Of a stretch of 64,000 nucleotides of DNA, positions 10,380 through 22,206 are shown one piece after another (the stretch's first letter is position 1; each line of letters starts with the position of its first letter). The DNA lies in assembly GCA_039545355.1 (NCBI GenBank), contig BCJJ01000020.1, positions 62,001-126,000 on the forward strand. The letters are read 5' to 3'. The notes under the pieces are model-generated. The model was not told the DNA's origin and did no database searches. It saw only the letters and a program-made list of their open reading frames with translations. A program made the translations under genes and the position numbers. The DNA comes from Trichosporon coremiiforme (lineage: Eukaryota; Basidiomycota; Tremellomycetes; Trichosporonales; Trichosporonaceae).

Positions 10380-13300
10380 TCACAGCAGCTCCATGACCAT
10401 GCCGGCTGCGATTGTCTCGCCTCCGCGGCGGAGAAGGACGCGGCCCATCTCCTTGTTCTCCTTCGCTGTTTCAAGGGGAATGAGAGGCGGGCGAGTGGAG
10501 CCGGTCGGGCTGCGCACCGTGAGCTCGACAGTGGCCGTGGTGCCCTTCTGGAGCACGCGCGGGTTGGTCTTGACGACCTGGCCCTTCTCGGAGATGCTGA
10601 TGAGCTTGCTGATGGTGGCGGGGACGTTGACGGAGTGGTGGAAGAGCTCGACGGCTGTGCCCGAGATGATCGGGGCTGTGATGTCGAACACGAGGATCTG
10701 GGCCGTGAAGCGACGCACGAGCGGGCACGGGTAGTTGACCGGACAGAGGACGGAGCCGATCGCAAGCTGGTTCGCGTCACAGCCTGAGAGGTACAGCGTC
10801 ACGTTCTGCCCAGCGACAGCGTACGGCGCTGTGTCCTCGTCCGCCTCGATCGTGCGCACCGTCGCGACGACGTCGCCCGGCACGGCACGCACGTTGTCGC
10901 CGACCTGCACAAGACCGGAGCACAGGCGGCCCTGCACCGCGACACCTGAAGCGACAGCCGTCTGCCCCTTAAACACATTGCTGAGGGGTATCCTGAGCGG
11001 CGCGTCGTAGGGGCGCTCGGGGACGTCGGCCTTGTCGAGTGCGTCGACGAGCGTCGGTCCCTTGTACCACTGCGCCTCGGCGGGCAGGTCGCGCTCGAGC
11101 ACGTTCACGCCCTCCATGGCAGCGAGTGGGAGGAACGTCGTCTTGCTGTGGTGGAACCCAGCGCTGGCGAGGAACGGCTTCATGTCGTCGACAATGTCGT
11201 CGTACCGGTCCTGCGACCAGTCGACGACGTCCATCTTGTTCACCGCCACAATGATCTCCTTCACGCCGAGTGAGCGCACGAGCCACGCGTGCTCGCGCGT
11301 CTGGCCGCCGCGCTGGAAACCGGCCTCGAACTCGCCAGGCGAACCGTCGATCACCATCAGCGCGACGTCAGCCTGCGCCGCACCCGAGATCATGGCGGGA
11401 ATGAAGTCGCGGTGTCCCGGAGCGTCGAGCAGCGTGACGTTACGGTGCGGAGTCTCGAAGTGCGTGGTTGCAATGTCGATCGTAACTCCACGGTCGCGCT
11501 CATCGCCGAGCGCATCGAGACCCCAGGCAAACGCGAAGGAGGACTTGCCGGCACGCTGAGCACCACGCTCGTTCTGCGTCTTCTGCTTCTCCGTCACATT
11601 GCCAATCTCGTACAGGAGTCGTCCCATCAGCGTCGACTTGCCAGCGTCGACGTGGCCTGACGTTAGCTTGAAACAAGTGCCATTGTGACAGCTACTCACC
11701 AACAACGATCAAACTGAAGCTCTTCTTACCGCTCGCCTCATCTTCCTTGACCTTCTTGATGAGGTCAGCCTGCTTCATCGTCGGGACAGGGCGCTCCCGG
11801 TACTTCTCGCGCTCGCGGCGGAGCGCATCTTCGTCAAAGCTATCCGAGAGGTGCAGCCCGGCCATGTCCGACGAGGTGAGCGTGAAGACTCCTGGCGTGG
11901 CGACACCACCAACCGGTGTCGAGAGGCCAGATAACGGCGTCGAGGTCATGGGAGAGCTAGAAGCGGTGTTCTTGCGGGGAGTGCCGGAGGTAGACGTGTT
12001 GCGACTGTTGGGCTTGGAGCTGGAAGGTGAGGCGCTCGGGGTGGCTACGACGCGCTTCTGGGCCGGCAACGACTTGGATCGTGCGGTCGGCGGGGGCTGT
12101 TTAGCTTTCGCGACTATGATGGTAAGCAGTGGTTCTCGGCGGCATGGTCATTATAAGGTGTGCAGAGCGAGTGCGCAGGAGTCGATCGAGACGCATGACA
12201 TCTCGACTCGACTACAGCTATGGTCCGGTGGGTGCGGTGAGCTTCGGCTTTCCGTTCGTCTTGCCCTTCGAGGGGGCCGAGGACGGTGTCGACTTGGAAG
12301 GAGGACGGTTGGATGCCGCTTTCTGTGACGGAGCCGGCCGGCTCGGATCCGAATTTTTGGCCCCGCCAGCTGGCTTGTCCTTCGCTGGAGGCTTGGACGC
12401 CGCATTCGTCTTCTTGGACCCCGAGTCCGACTTCTTCGTGGGAGAACGATGCCGCCGGAGCTTGTTGTCGGAGCCCTTGGGGCCGGAGGCCTGGGGCTTC
12501 GTCTGCTCCTTCGCCTGCTGGCTCTGGGCGGCAGCGACCTCGGACTGGACCGGCTTCTTCTGAACAGGCTTCTCGACGCGCACCACGCGCACGACCTTGG
12601 GAGACTCGGCGGGGTATGCTGCGCCTCCCGTCGCAACTCGGCCGTCCTGCTTGCGCAGAATGATGTCGTCGGGGCTCTCGACCCCCGGCCCAAAGGCTTC
12701 GCGAACGCGCTGTTCCGCGGCAGCCAGATCGCCACGCACGGCGATGTGCATGTGCGCAAGAGACGGCTGCTTCCCAGGTGGAAGCTCGACAGCAGCCTTA
12801 GTGAGCATGCTGAAGAACGTCGAGGGGGCCGTCGAGCTCTTCTTCGCCGGAACAACGACCGAGAAGAGCGCAGACATCTCAGTCTCGGGCTCCTCTGGCT
12901 CGGGAACAGCCTCAGGCACAGGTGTCGTGGGAGCTGGCGATCCGTCGCTGGGTCCTCGCAATGCGGCTTCGGCTCTGGCAGCACGAGCAGCGGCCATCTT
13001 CTGGGCGAGTTTCGACAGCGGTTTCGCAGGGGCGGGCGCAGCCTCCGATGGCTCAGCCTGTGGCGGTGGGGAAGTCACAGGTGTCGGGACGGCGGTGGAT
13101 GCGGAAGAGCTGCTCGCTTCCTTCGCAGCAGCAGCCTCGCGACGCTTCTGGGCCAGAAGGGCAAGCTTCGACATCGGCTTGGCATGCGCCTCCGGTGCCG
13201 GAGTACTGCCGCGGGTGGCGGGGGCAGACGATGCAGCTGAGCCGGCAGACATAGCAGATGCTGACGAGGACGCTGATCCCACAGCAGCCTGCTTGCGAGC

Positions 13301-13926
13301 GAGGGAAAGCCGCTGAAGAGCCGTAAGAGGCGGTTGCGGTGATGGTGCCGAGGGTTGCGATTGAGCTGCGGGCTTCGCGGCAGCCTTTCGTCTTCTCCGA
13401 GGGCGGGGCCGTGGCTCCTGCTCCGGCGTTGGGAGGAGCTCTGTCGGCGGACCGGCGTCGCCTGGCGTCCGCTCAGCCGGATGTCCTAGATTGCTGGCTT
13501 GTGCGCACTCGCTCAAGAGGGGAGGGCGGGGCATGGACTTACCTTTCTTTTCCCATTCCTTACGAAGCCAAGAGACTGTCTTGTCCACGTCGAACCAGTA
13601 GTGCCAGAGCGAGTCTCTGATGGCATCATCACTGATCGGCGGCTTGATGTCCTTCAGCTTCTCGCGCGCAATCGGAAGAGCCGACTCCATCTGGGCTGAG
13701 CGTCAGCATACCATCAACCATGTAACGCACCCCTCTCAGTCTCGTCCATTCCATCGTCTTCCTCGGAGCCGGTGTACTCGCCACCACCTTCTCCATCGTA
13801 GTCATCATCGTAGTAGTCGTCGTCCGGCTGGTCGTCCGCCAGCTCGGCTGATGGTTAGCTTTCACGACCGGAAAAAAGCTACGCACCATCAAGGTCGAGG
13901 TTTCTCACAAAACGATGCCTGGACAT
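10380..13926 (-). CDS. HBS1: Hbs1 GTPase of no-go and non-stop decay (long-intron isoform)
   Basis: Hbs1 is an eRF3-like GTPase that works with Dom34 to release stalled ribosomes. The isoform uses exons 13887-13926, 13731-13847, 13543-13695, 11700-12113 and 10380-11656, giving 666 residues. The first exons encode the acidic Hbs1 N-terminal region: the MSRHRF start, a run of Asp and Tyr, then WHYWFDVDKTVSWLRKEWEKK. The G domain shows GHVDAGKST split by an intron, switch I GVTIDIA, DAPGHRDF and NKMD. EF-Tu-like domains 2 and 3 follow to the C-terminus. The 1.43-kb intron 12114-13542 joins phase 1 to phase 1, and its interior holds a mutually exclusive Ski7-like exon, listed separately. The isoform assignment is an inference from splice phases. 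Confidence 0.9.
12218..13485 (-). CDS. SKI7: Alternative Ski7-like terminal exon inside HBS1
   Basis: This 1.27-kb open exon is in phase with the first three HBS1 exons through the short intron 13486-13542 (57 bases, so retention would also keep the frame). It ends at its own TAG, giving a 525-residue protein without any GTPase domain. It is Ala, Ser, Pro and Lys rich. It contains three related helical motifs (ALQRLSLARKQAA, MSKLALLAQKRREAAA, LSKLAQKMAAARAARA), a segment FGPGVESPDDIILRKQ, and a basic disordered tail. Ski7-like isoforms of HBS1 link the cytoplasmic exosome to the Ski complex in other eukaryotes. I recall an SPDD core as typical of such isoforms, but that rests on memory. No donor lies before the stop, so the exon cannot be joined to the GTPase. 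Confidence 0.7.
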
Positions 13927-14296
13927 GCTGTGTGTGTTTTACTTCCTGATCAGAGAGTAGTATCTGGAAGGAAGAGGAGAGCGGGGTGCCCCGATATTGT
14001 CATTTCCAGGCAGGTGTGACGGAGCTAAAAACGTCATTGCCCCGCGTGAACCAATCTCAGCCATCCAAATGGATTGTAATGACGAATCAATTAGAAGCTA
14101 ATCGGCCAAGGCTCTGATTAGAATTCTCTGAGATGCATTAGATACTAGACTCAATTACGTAAGATGTTCCGGGAGGGCTATGCCCGCCAAGGGTCGTGGT
14201 GACGAGGGCGCCGCTCCGACGTCAGTCGCAGTACTCAACTTCAACCTACACTCATCACTTCACATTGCCATCTAGGCCGCAACTCGTCTCTTCAAG
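13927..14296. promoter_or_regulatory. Divergent promoter region between HBS1 and RVS161
   Basis: This 370-base gap between two start codons is AT-richer than its surroundings, especially 14030-14165. No gene is visible in it, and I cannot name a specific site. Confidence 0.5.
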
Positions 14297-15444
14297 ATGT
14301 CTTGGTGAGTACCTCTGTCACTATGCGATCGTGAAGGCAGCTGACCATGTGCAGGGGCGGGTGAGTCGACTTGTCTTGCGTCCAATCGTGACGTCTAACC
14401 GAAACCGATCGCGACAACATACTCACCATGCAGATTCAAGAAGGCCGCTTCGCGCGCGGGCACCCAGCTCATGCAGAAGACTGGCCAGGTAGAGCGCACC
14501 GTCGACCACCAGTTCGCCGAGGAGGAGGCCAAGTACCGTATGTGAGTGGGCACGGCACCCGGCGGCCGAGGCGGGGCGGTGTGCAGTGGAACCAAGCGCG
14601 CTAACGGCATCAGCATGGAGAAGGAGTGCAACAACCTCCAGAAGGAGGCCAAGAACTACCTCGACGCGATGCGGAGTGAGTAGCTTTCTGCGGCTGTTTG
14701 CGTAGCTAACGGCAGCCATGTCCGCATCGCAGAACCGCATCGCCGAGACCGTCGAGCTCTTCTACACCGCCGACAAGGCCAGTGATGTACGTACCTGTCG
14801 CCTGGGAATGTGGCTTGGAGATTCAGTGATGCGATGCTAACACGCGATAGGGCGCCATGGCGGGCCACTCGTACAAGGCGGCAGTGGACGCGCTCGACGA
14901 CGTCGTGACCCGAGACCTCGACGGGCCGTACCGAGCGACTGTGCTCGAGCCGGTCGGCAAGATGTGCCACTACTTCAACAACGTGAACGCCGCGATCGAC
15001 AAGAGGAATCACAAGCTGATCGACTACGACGCCTCGCGCTCCAAGGTGCGCAAGCTTGTCGAGAAGCCATCAGACGACACGGCCAAGCTCCCTCGCGCGC
15101 AGAGCGAGCACGACGAGGCGCGCGAGATCTACGACATTCTCAACGAGCAGCTCATCGCTGAGCTCCCGCAGCTCGTGGAGCTGCGAGTCCGTGAGTCTAC
15201 CTTCCCACCTCGAGCGCAGCTAGGTGATTAGCGAATTAGCTGACAATCAGCCTTCCTCGACCCGTCGTTCGAGTCCATGGTCCGTATCCAGATGCGCTTC
15301 GCGGAGGAAGGGTACGAGAAGCTGGCGGGCGTGCAGCGGTACTTTGCCGACGGGATCCGCGACGAGTACGCCAACGGCCAGCTCGACGTACAGGTCGAGA
15401 ACGTGCTCGCCGAGATGAAGGAGCTGGCCATCTATGGCGTGTAG
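14297..15444 (+). CDS. RVS161: BAR-domain protein Rvs161/Hob3
   Basis: Rvs161 is an N-BAR protein that bends membranes during endocytosis and organises actin, normally as a heterodimer with Rvs167. Seven coding exons join in phase to 262 residues: 14297-14304, 14355-14360, 14434-14541, 14614-14675, 14716-14786, 14851-15190 and 15251-15444. The first exon is only 8 bases and the second only 6 bases. Together with the third they give MSWGGFKKA, the conserved N-terminus. The BAR helices follow (RTVDHQFAEEEAKYRIMEKE, ELFYTADKASDGAMAGHSYK, TVLEPVGKMCHYFNNVN). The protein ends after the BAR domain with no SH3 domain, which separates it from Rvs167. Confidence 0.94.
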
Positions 15445-18400
15445 AGTTACTCCGTGTTGTATCCATGCAAAGTTAATCGTCCATCCAGGACGTCCGCAGG
15501 ACGTCCGCAGATGTTCCTTGGACGCAGGAAGCCCACAGGTGCCCGGGGGACGTCGGCGCTGCAACTTCTTGGCGGAAATTATGGCCCGTCACGGAGCCGG
15601 CGCCGGCGACGAAGCGCCATAAGAGGCTGCAGGCTACCTGGGCACGGGTGAGGAATGCTAGAATGCCAGGCTGCTGAATATCAGGACCCGCTGGGCGTCA
15701 GGTAGCGAGTGTGGCGTTTCGCGCTTGACAGGCCCAGCTCCCAGTCCTAGGCCATGGACCAAAGCATCGTGACCCTAACGCACAGACCGCAACGACCGAG
15801 CTGCAAGCGCGGCAAGCTGACGACAATGCCGCTTCTTCTACTGTCCTCTGGCGGAGCTGGCTGAGAATGCGTGCTGAGGAGCCGTGAGCGAAACACTCCT
15901 GAGTTAGACGACGGGGGCCCAGCCGATTCGCTGCGGTGCACTCTGCACCGAATCAAGGGCGCCTCGAGGCGCACCCTCACCCCTTGTCCCATCGTATCCT
16001 CTACACGCATCCGTGCGATAGAAGAGAGCTAGATTGCCGGCCCATCCACGGCATACGGTGTGCATGGTTCAGCCCAGTTGCGGGCTGGGCACTCCCTGGC
16101 CGATCTGGATAGCCGCCAAGTGCGAGCGGTCCATTTCGATTAGCCTCGCTCATCTCTATTCTTCGGAAGACATGATGCACCTGGACCAGTACCATTCGTA
16201 CCATTCACTTTAGACTGCATAACGACGTACAGAGTGCGAAGTGCACGACAGGAAACGTTCAGTGCTCCAGCACCTTCGGCGTTCCTGCAGGTCCTGTCAG
16301 TTCCTGTCGCGTCTGACTTGTCTGACGTTGCCTGACCTAACGCCACCTCCGCACGCCTTGCACGCCTCGTTCTAGATTGACCCTGTGCATCGCCGCAGTG
16401 CTAACGGCGAACATGCTGATACCATGCGCCATGCGCTTGGTGTCGTTCCGGTGCACCCGGTGTTCTGGCTCTATTGTGCACCTGCACCGTTGCACTGTCG
16501 ATCTGTGCACTCTGTTCATTCAGCTCACCCCGCCCTCACCAACTGCGCAGAACATCACGCGCTACGCTCCGGTCGGCACATCGCTTCTCAGCCTCACCCC
16601 GTACATCCCAAGCTCGATCGACCCCCGCCGCTCCGACTCTAGACTCACGCGACGGTATGACTGCCCGATGAAAAGGAAGCTCAAGGTGTGTCCTACTCGG
16701 TGTCCGAGCGTCAACCATAGATGCACGCAGCTGATATTGCCGCCCGCCCTTGGTCCCCTGCTTGCCTGCTTACTTTGCGCGCGCACTTTGGATCCTCACC
16801 CCTGCCCTTCGCGCACGCTCTGACGACAGACGCCCCTACCACACACCACCCCCACACACGACACACGCACACCACCGCCCGTCCATCGCTTGCACTGCCG
16901 GCCACACTACGCTCCCACGACACTCACAGCTCACGCAGCTCACGCACTCACGACCATAGCGGTCCACTCGACCCTTAGCTGACGATTCTCTCGTTGAACC
17001 GGACCGGCGTCACCGCCTCCACCAAGCTCACACCGCGCTCGAGCTCGGGGCCGTCCGCTAACAATCTGTCACCCCTAAGCACGCCTGGTTCTCGTCCAAG
17101 CTCAAAGCGCTCACTCACGCCTCCGATCCAGCGTTGCTTCAGTGTGCATAGTACCATTTGACTTCTCACCATCACTTCATCACCCGGTGTCACTACCACC
17201 ACTCCTTCTCCTCCCCTCTCCTGCCATTCATCCCCACTTCGTCCTGTGAAGACTTCTCGCACCCCGTTGACGACTGTGAACACAGCAAGCAGCAAGAGCT
17301 TTTGAAACGCTGTCCGAAAACTAAGATCGCCCATCATCGATCCTCGATCAGCCCGCGCCTTGACGACCTTCTTCACGACCATCACAACCTCGACCCCGCC
17401 CCGCCCCCGCCCTCGCACGAGATCACGTTGGGTCATCCCTGGGTCAACCCTACCCACCGCAGTCCATCAGTCCGCTATAGAACGGTGCTGAACGCCCCGT
17501 ATAGAGTGAGTGCACTGATCGCACCGTATCCCAGCGCTCCCACGCGACACCGAAGGCAAGGACGACCGAGACAGGACACGGAACATGGGAGACAGGGCGT
17601 AGGCGTGTAGGGCGGGCGTGTCCAGACTGCACGGGCGTCGTTGTATAGGGCATTGTCGCAGCTTCGCAGTGCGCAGACCGCACGCAGAGCAGAGTCGAGA
17701 GCGGGTCAACTGCGCCGCTTGAACGCTAGCACGGTCGAGCCCCGCCGATCCATTAGTGCGGTGCCGGGAGCACACGGGACACCGCCGATCACTCCGGTGG
17801 AGCTCGATAAGCTTACAGACCTCCTCGGGCCCGGGGGCCTCGACACACGGCGCGAGCGGAGATTGCGGCTACTCAATGCCCGAGAGGAAGAGAGCAGTGG
17901 ACAGCTGACAGCGACGGCATCTGGTCAGCCGGACCAGCCCTTGCGAGCGCACAACTGCCACCTCCCTGACTCGACCTCGCCCATGTCATGTCGCCTCACC
18001 CTTCCACTGCCGCATCTGTCTGCTCGCTCCCGCTGTTCCTCTCGCCGTTGCCACCGGTGACGTGCGCAAGAAAGGTGGTTAGGGCGCGGTGTGTGTGCGC
18101 GCTGAGCACGCCAAATACGCTGAGCAAGCGTTGATCGTGATCGGGTGCACTTCACGGGAGACAAAGCCCAAGCTTCGGTGGGCGAAGAGTCGAGCGTACG
18201 AGGGTGTGTTCTGTGCGCGCTGCGCTGCGGAGCGTAACACAGGTTCATGCACTCACGCTCTGTCCCAACTTCCTTTGAGCGCGCCCTCTGGCACAAGCCC
18301 TCACTCTCCTCCCGATTCCGATGCGCCCTTCCTCTCCATGGCCGCGCTGGCCACGCTGCGCTCGCTTGCTCGCTGCACACTCACCTCCATCCTCTTTTGC

Positions 18401-18790
18401 CATCGCCGCTTCACTCACTCCTGTTCTCTGTCCCCAGAACGTCTCTTCTCGGTCTCCCTCCCTCTCCCTCCTCCCTTCCCTGTGACTGTGACCAGCTTCG
18501 TCTTCAGTTGTTAACCACTTGCAGACCCCTGTGCTTGACAGACTTACACCATCATCATACACGCACCCTTACGCGTTTCCTGACCCATCCGACATCTGTT
18601 CCAACTGTCCCACACACTCTCCTCGCACCTAGGCCAAGCTTTCCCAGCCCTCGCATTCACACACCCTAGCATTGTCGACTAAGTCTCCGCTCTCGGCTCC
18701 AGATCAAGTCCATCTTCGTCTCTGCATCTTCGTCGGCTCGTGACGATACTCTCCCCGGGCCGCCGCTCATCAAGTAACACTCCGCTCATC
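15445..18790. other. Long intergenic region and pyrimidine-rich leader of the PUF gene
   Basis: These 3.3 kb contain no exon chain I can support. From about 16.7 kb to the PUF start the plus strand becomes strongly CT-rich with many CTCAC and CCTCC runs. This is the pattern of promoter and 5' leader in this genome, so the PUF messenger probably has a long leader, perhaps with untranslated introns. Open frames in this part are products of the low stop-codon density of CT-rich sequence. Confidence 0.5.
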
Positions 18791-21066
18791 ATGTCCGGCG
18801 CAGCTGCCACGTCATGGGCTCAGCCTGCTTCTGACAACAACGACATCGCGTCCCACATGTCGAACCTTTCCGTTGACGACTATGGGTCTCCCCACCGCCA
18901 AAACGCCTCTCCCGGAGCGCCCCCTCCCCCCGGAGGTCCCTACGCCAATGTCCATACGCCGCCCCGCCCCGCGGCCGCGTTCAACCCCTACGACCCGTTC
19001 ATTTACTATGCCGGCGTCGATCCCAGCACCTTCACCCCCAACGGTGCCGGTGGGCCCCAGGGCTATCCCTATGCGGACGTGACTACGCCGCTTCAGGCGA
19101 TGGCGACCGGCGCCAACGTCTACGGCGACCCATACCCCTCGCCGCCCGAGACGTACGGGAGTCATACGCCTGACGCCCGCTCATCAGGCCAGGTACCTGC
19201 CGCGCTGACTGCGTTCCAGCACCAGCTCGCCGCCGCCACGGCAGGCGCCCGCTCGCAGCAGGTGTACCGTCCGCCCCACACGGGACAGCAGATGCACGTC
19301 CCGCACCAGCTCCCCACGCCCCCGCAGCAGGGGTACTACAACTACATCGAGCGCGGCGTGTACTGGCATCCGCGCCAGAACAGCGTGAGCAGCCGCAACG
19401 GCAGGGGCGGCAAGACTAACCCCGCGCAGCGCCACCGGGCGATGAACTCGATCAATGGCTCGCCCTCGACTCGCCGCAACTCGCCGCACGGCGCCCAGCC
19501 CAACCACTACCCGACCCTCGCCGACTATGCGAACCATGCCCAGCAGTACACCCTCCAGAGCCCGCCGATGAGCACCTTTGGCTCGCCCCCTGCCAACACG
19601 TACGCACTGCCCTCGCCTTATGCGCCCTACTCTCCTCCTGCGTTCGGGTACGGCCGCCAACTGAAGCGCGACGACTCAAGTGTCGTGCGTTCCCAGCGTC
19701 TCGAGGAGTTCCGTTCGCGCAAGTCGTCTCGTCTGGAGTTCTCGGTAAGCTTCACTCCAACCCTCTGCCCAGCTGATAACAGGAAATCTATGGGAGCATC
19801 TGCGAGTTTGCGAGCGACCAGCACGGCTCGCGCTTCATCCAGAACAAGCTCGAGACGGCCTCGCCCGAGGAGCGCCAGAAGGTGTTTGAGGAGATTCTGC
19901 CCAGCGCGTTCTCCCTCATGACGGACGTGTTTGGCAACTACGTGATCCAGAAGCTGTCCGAGCATGGCGACGCCGCGCAGAAGGCAGCCCTCATCAAGAA
20001 GATGGAGGGCCAGGCACTCTTCCTCTCCAACCACATGTACGGGTGCCGCGTCATGCAGACTGCGCTTGAGCATGCGCGCCCTGAGGACCGCGCCAAGCTC
20101 GTCGCCGAACTTGACGGACACATCATCGAGTGCGTCAAGTCGTCCAACGCGAATCACGTTATCCAGGTGCGTTGGCCGTGCCTGGGGCAAGCGCCGCCCC
20201 TGGTACAGGCTGAACAGACATCGCATTGCACGTAGCTAACACGCAGCGACTCATCACGCTCGACCCGCCCCGCGGGTTCATGGACGCGTTCATCGGGCAC
20301 GTGCGCGAGCTCTCGACGCATCCGTTCGGGTGCCGCGTGCTGCAGAAGTCGTTCGAGGTGCTCGCGCCCGAGAAGATCCGCCCCCTGCTGGACGAGATGC
20401 ACACGTGCTCGCACGAGCTCATGATCAACCAGTTTGGCAACTACGTCGTCCAGTCCGTCATCACCGAGGGCGAGGGGCGCAAGCACGACCGCGATCTGGC
20501 CGTCGCCGAAATCAAGACTAGAATCTTTGACCGTAAGTCTGCTCCCAGTTATATACACATGGCGAGTAACTGACCTCTCAGTGTGTCGCCACAAGTTTGC
20601 CTCCAACGTGGTCGAGAAGGCGCTGAAGCATGCCAATGCGGCTGACAAGCGTGAGCTCATCGCTGAGATGATCGGCGACGACAGCGGCGAGAACCGAATC
20701 CAAATCCTCCTGCGCGACCAGTATGGCAACTTCCCTGTGCAGACCGCATTGGCGGAGGCCGAGAAGGACCAGCGCGACAAGCTGCTTTCAATTATTCTTC
20801 CCCTCATGCCCAACCTGCGGCACACGCCGTGCGGCCGCCGCCTGGAAGGTCGCATCAACGAGCTCGAGTCTAAGGGGGAACTCCCCGCCCTGAGCTCGAG
20901 GAACGCATGGGAGTCCCCCACCCTCAGCTCCGAGAGCGAGAGCAATACCCCCGAGACCCCAGCCCAGCCTGCGCAGTCAGCGCAGGTCAATGGGAACGCT
21001 AAGCGCCGCGTTGGCAGCCCCAACGCGAAGGGTGAGAAGCAGGGCATCGTTGATCTCCTCGGTTAG
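18791..21066 (+). CDS. PUF3: Pumilio/Puf3-type RNA-binding protein
   Basis: PUF proteins bind 3' UTRs and repress or localise mRNAs. Four exons (18791-19744, 19783-20166, 20247-20532, 20582-21066) encode about 702 residues. The first 310 are disordered (Pro, Tyr, Asn, His rich). Eight PUF repeats then follow. Their base-contact triplets read S-R-Q, N-Y-Q, C-R-Q, N-H-Q, C-R-Q, N-Y-Q, S-N-E and N-F-Q for repeats 1 to 8. By the established PUF code this predicts the target UGUAUAUA, as for yeast Puf3 and animal Pumilio. The C-terminal tail is Ser and Pro rich. I chose the ATG at 18791 (MSGAAATSW); an in-frame ATG at 18740 would add 17 residues. The paralogue symbol is an inference from the code. 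Confidence 0.9.
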
Positions 21067-22206
21067 ACAGTGTGCATATCAGAGTTGGTAGATGTGATAT
21101 AGGAATGGATTTATTGCAGTACGGTCCAGTCTGAGCATTTGGCAAAAGCAGAACTCTGGAGCGGAAGCGCGAGGAGGAGAGTGTGCTTGGTGTCGAGTGG
21201 TAGGAGGAATGACCGTCACGGGTGGAGGCACATGCACAGGCACTGGAAGTGTGCCAATCGGTGACTGCGCGAAGTTACTACCCGAGCTCCATGCACTCTA
21301 TCAGCTGGCCGTACTTGTCAAAGTGATTAGACTCTTTGTAAATCTCGAAGACGCGGACAGTCGCAATGCATAGGACTGGTGGAGCCGTGGGATTCGTGTC
21401 AGAAAGCCTGCAGACAGACGTGTTGAAAGTGAGTGCCAATGAGTGCCGGTCCACAAGTCAGCAGGCCGTAAGGTGCGAGAGGTACGAGCACCTGCGATAG
21501 TATTGCAGTGAACAGTAGCTTGGAGGAGTGTCACACACATTGTGTGCTACCCTGCTTCCATCACACGAAGGCAAACCACTTGAAATCGACGCCTGAGTGC
21601 TTCGTGAGAACAAGTCCGCAGAGGTCTAGATCGGCGTCTTGATGCACCATCATTCGGTCACTCGGCCACTTTCCAACTAACTTCACAGAATCGGTCCAGT
21701 CCACAAGTCCCAAGTCCCCAGTCTCGCATGCATGATACAACCACACGTCAGGGTTCACGTGACGTTATCACTCCTCTGCCCCTCGAAACTCTCTCCTCCC
21801 ACGTGGCGGCGAAAGTTGGTTGCCACATTCGGCGTTAGCGGAACTAAATTCTCCAAATTCGAGGTCTGGCGCAGGCGAGGTCGCTCGCGGGCTGGCAGTC
21901 CTGCTACATCGAACGGCTGCACCGTCGTTACTGTCAACTACCTCAAGACAAGTACGTATTCGCGGCGGCTACGACGAGCAAAGAACTTGTGCTGACGCTT
22001 GTGCTCTCTTCTCGACTCTGCCGACACTTTCGAACTGCTCTGCTTTGCTTGGGATTGGAATTGTGTGATCGCTCTGGAACTCGACGACCCCTTGATCTGC
22101 CAAATTTCGACTTCTTGAACCTCTCTCTCGTGACATCAACTTTCACTTCCCACTCTTCTCTCCTCTCGACTCTTCTCTACCTCGCGCAACCACACACTAG
22201 CAGAAA
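21067..22206. other. Region between PUF gene and RPS1
   Basis: Apart from the tentative minus-strand exons listed within it, this region shows no gene. From about 22.0 kb to the RPS1 start the plus strand is CT-rich, typical of a ribosomal-protein leader, and ends CAGAAA just before the ATG. Confidence 0.45.
21278..21625 (-). CDS. Possible small spliced gene, 3' exons only
   Basis: I do not recognise this protein. Two open segments, 21492-21625 and 21278-21407, join in phase 2 across an 84-base interval that starts GTGCTCG, has an internal CTGAC and ends CTGCAG. The spliced end reads RVFEIYKESNHFDKYGQL then IECMELG and a TAG stop, which looks like coding sequence rather than a shadow. I could not place a start codon; an AG at 21626-21627 could be an acceptor of an upstream exon. 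Codon use is less GC-rich than in neighbouring genes, so this may be a fast-evolving gene, a pseudogene or chance. Confidence 0.3.
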
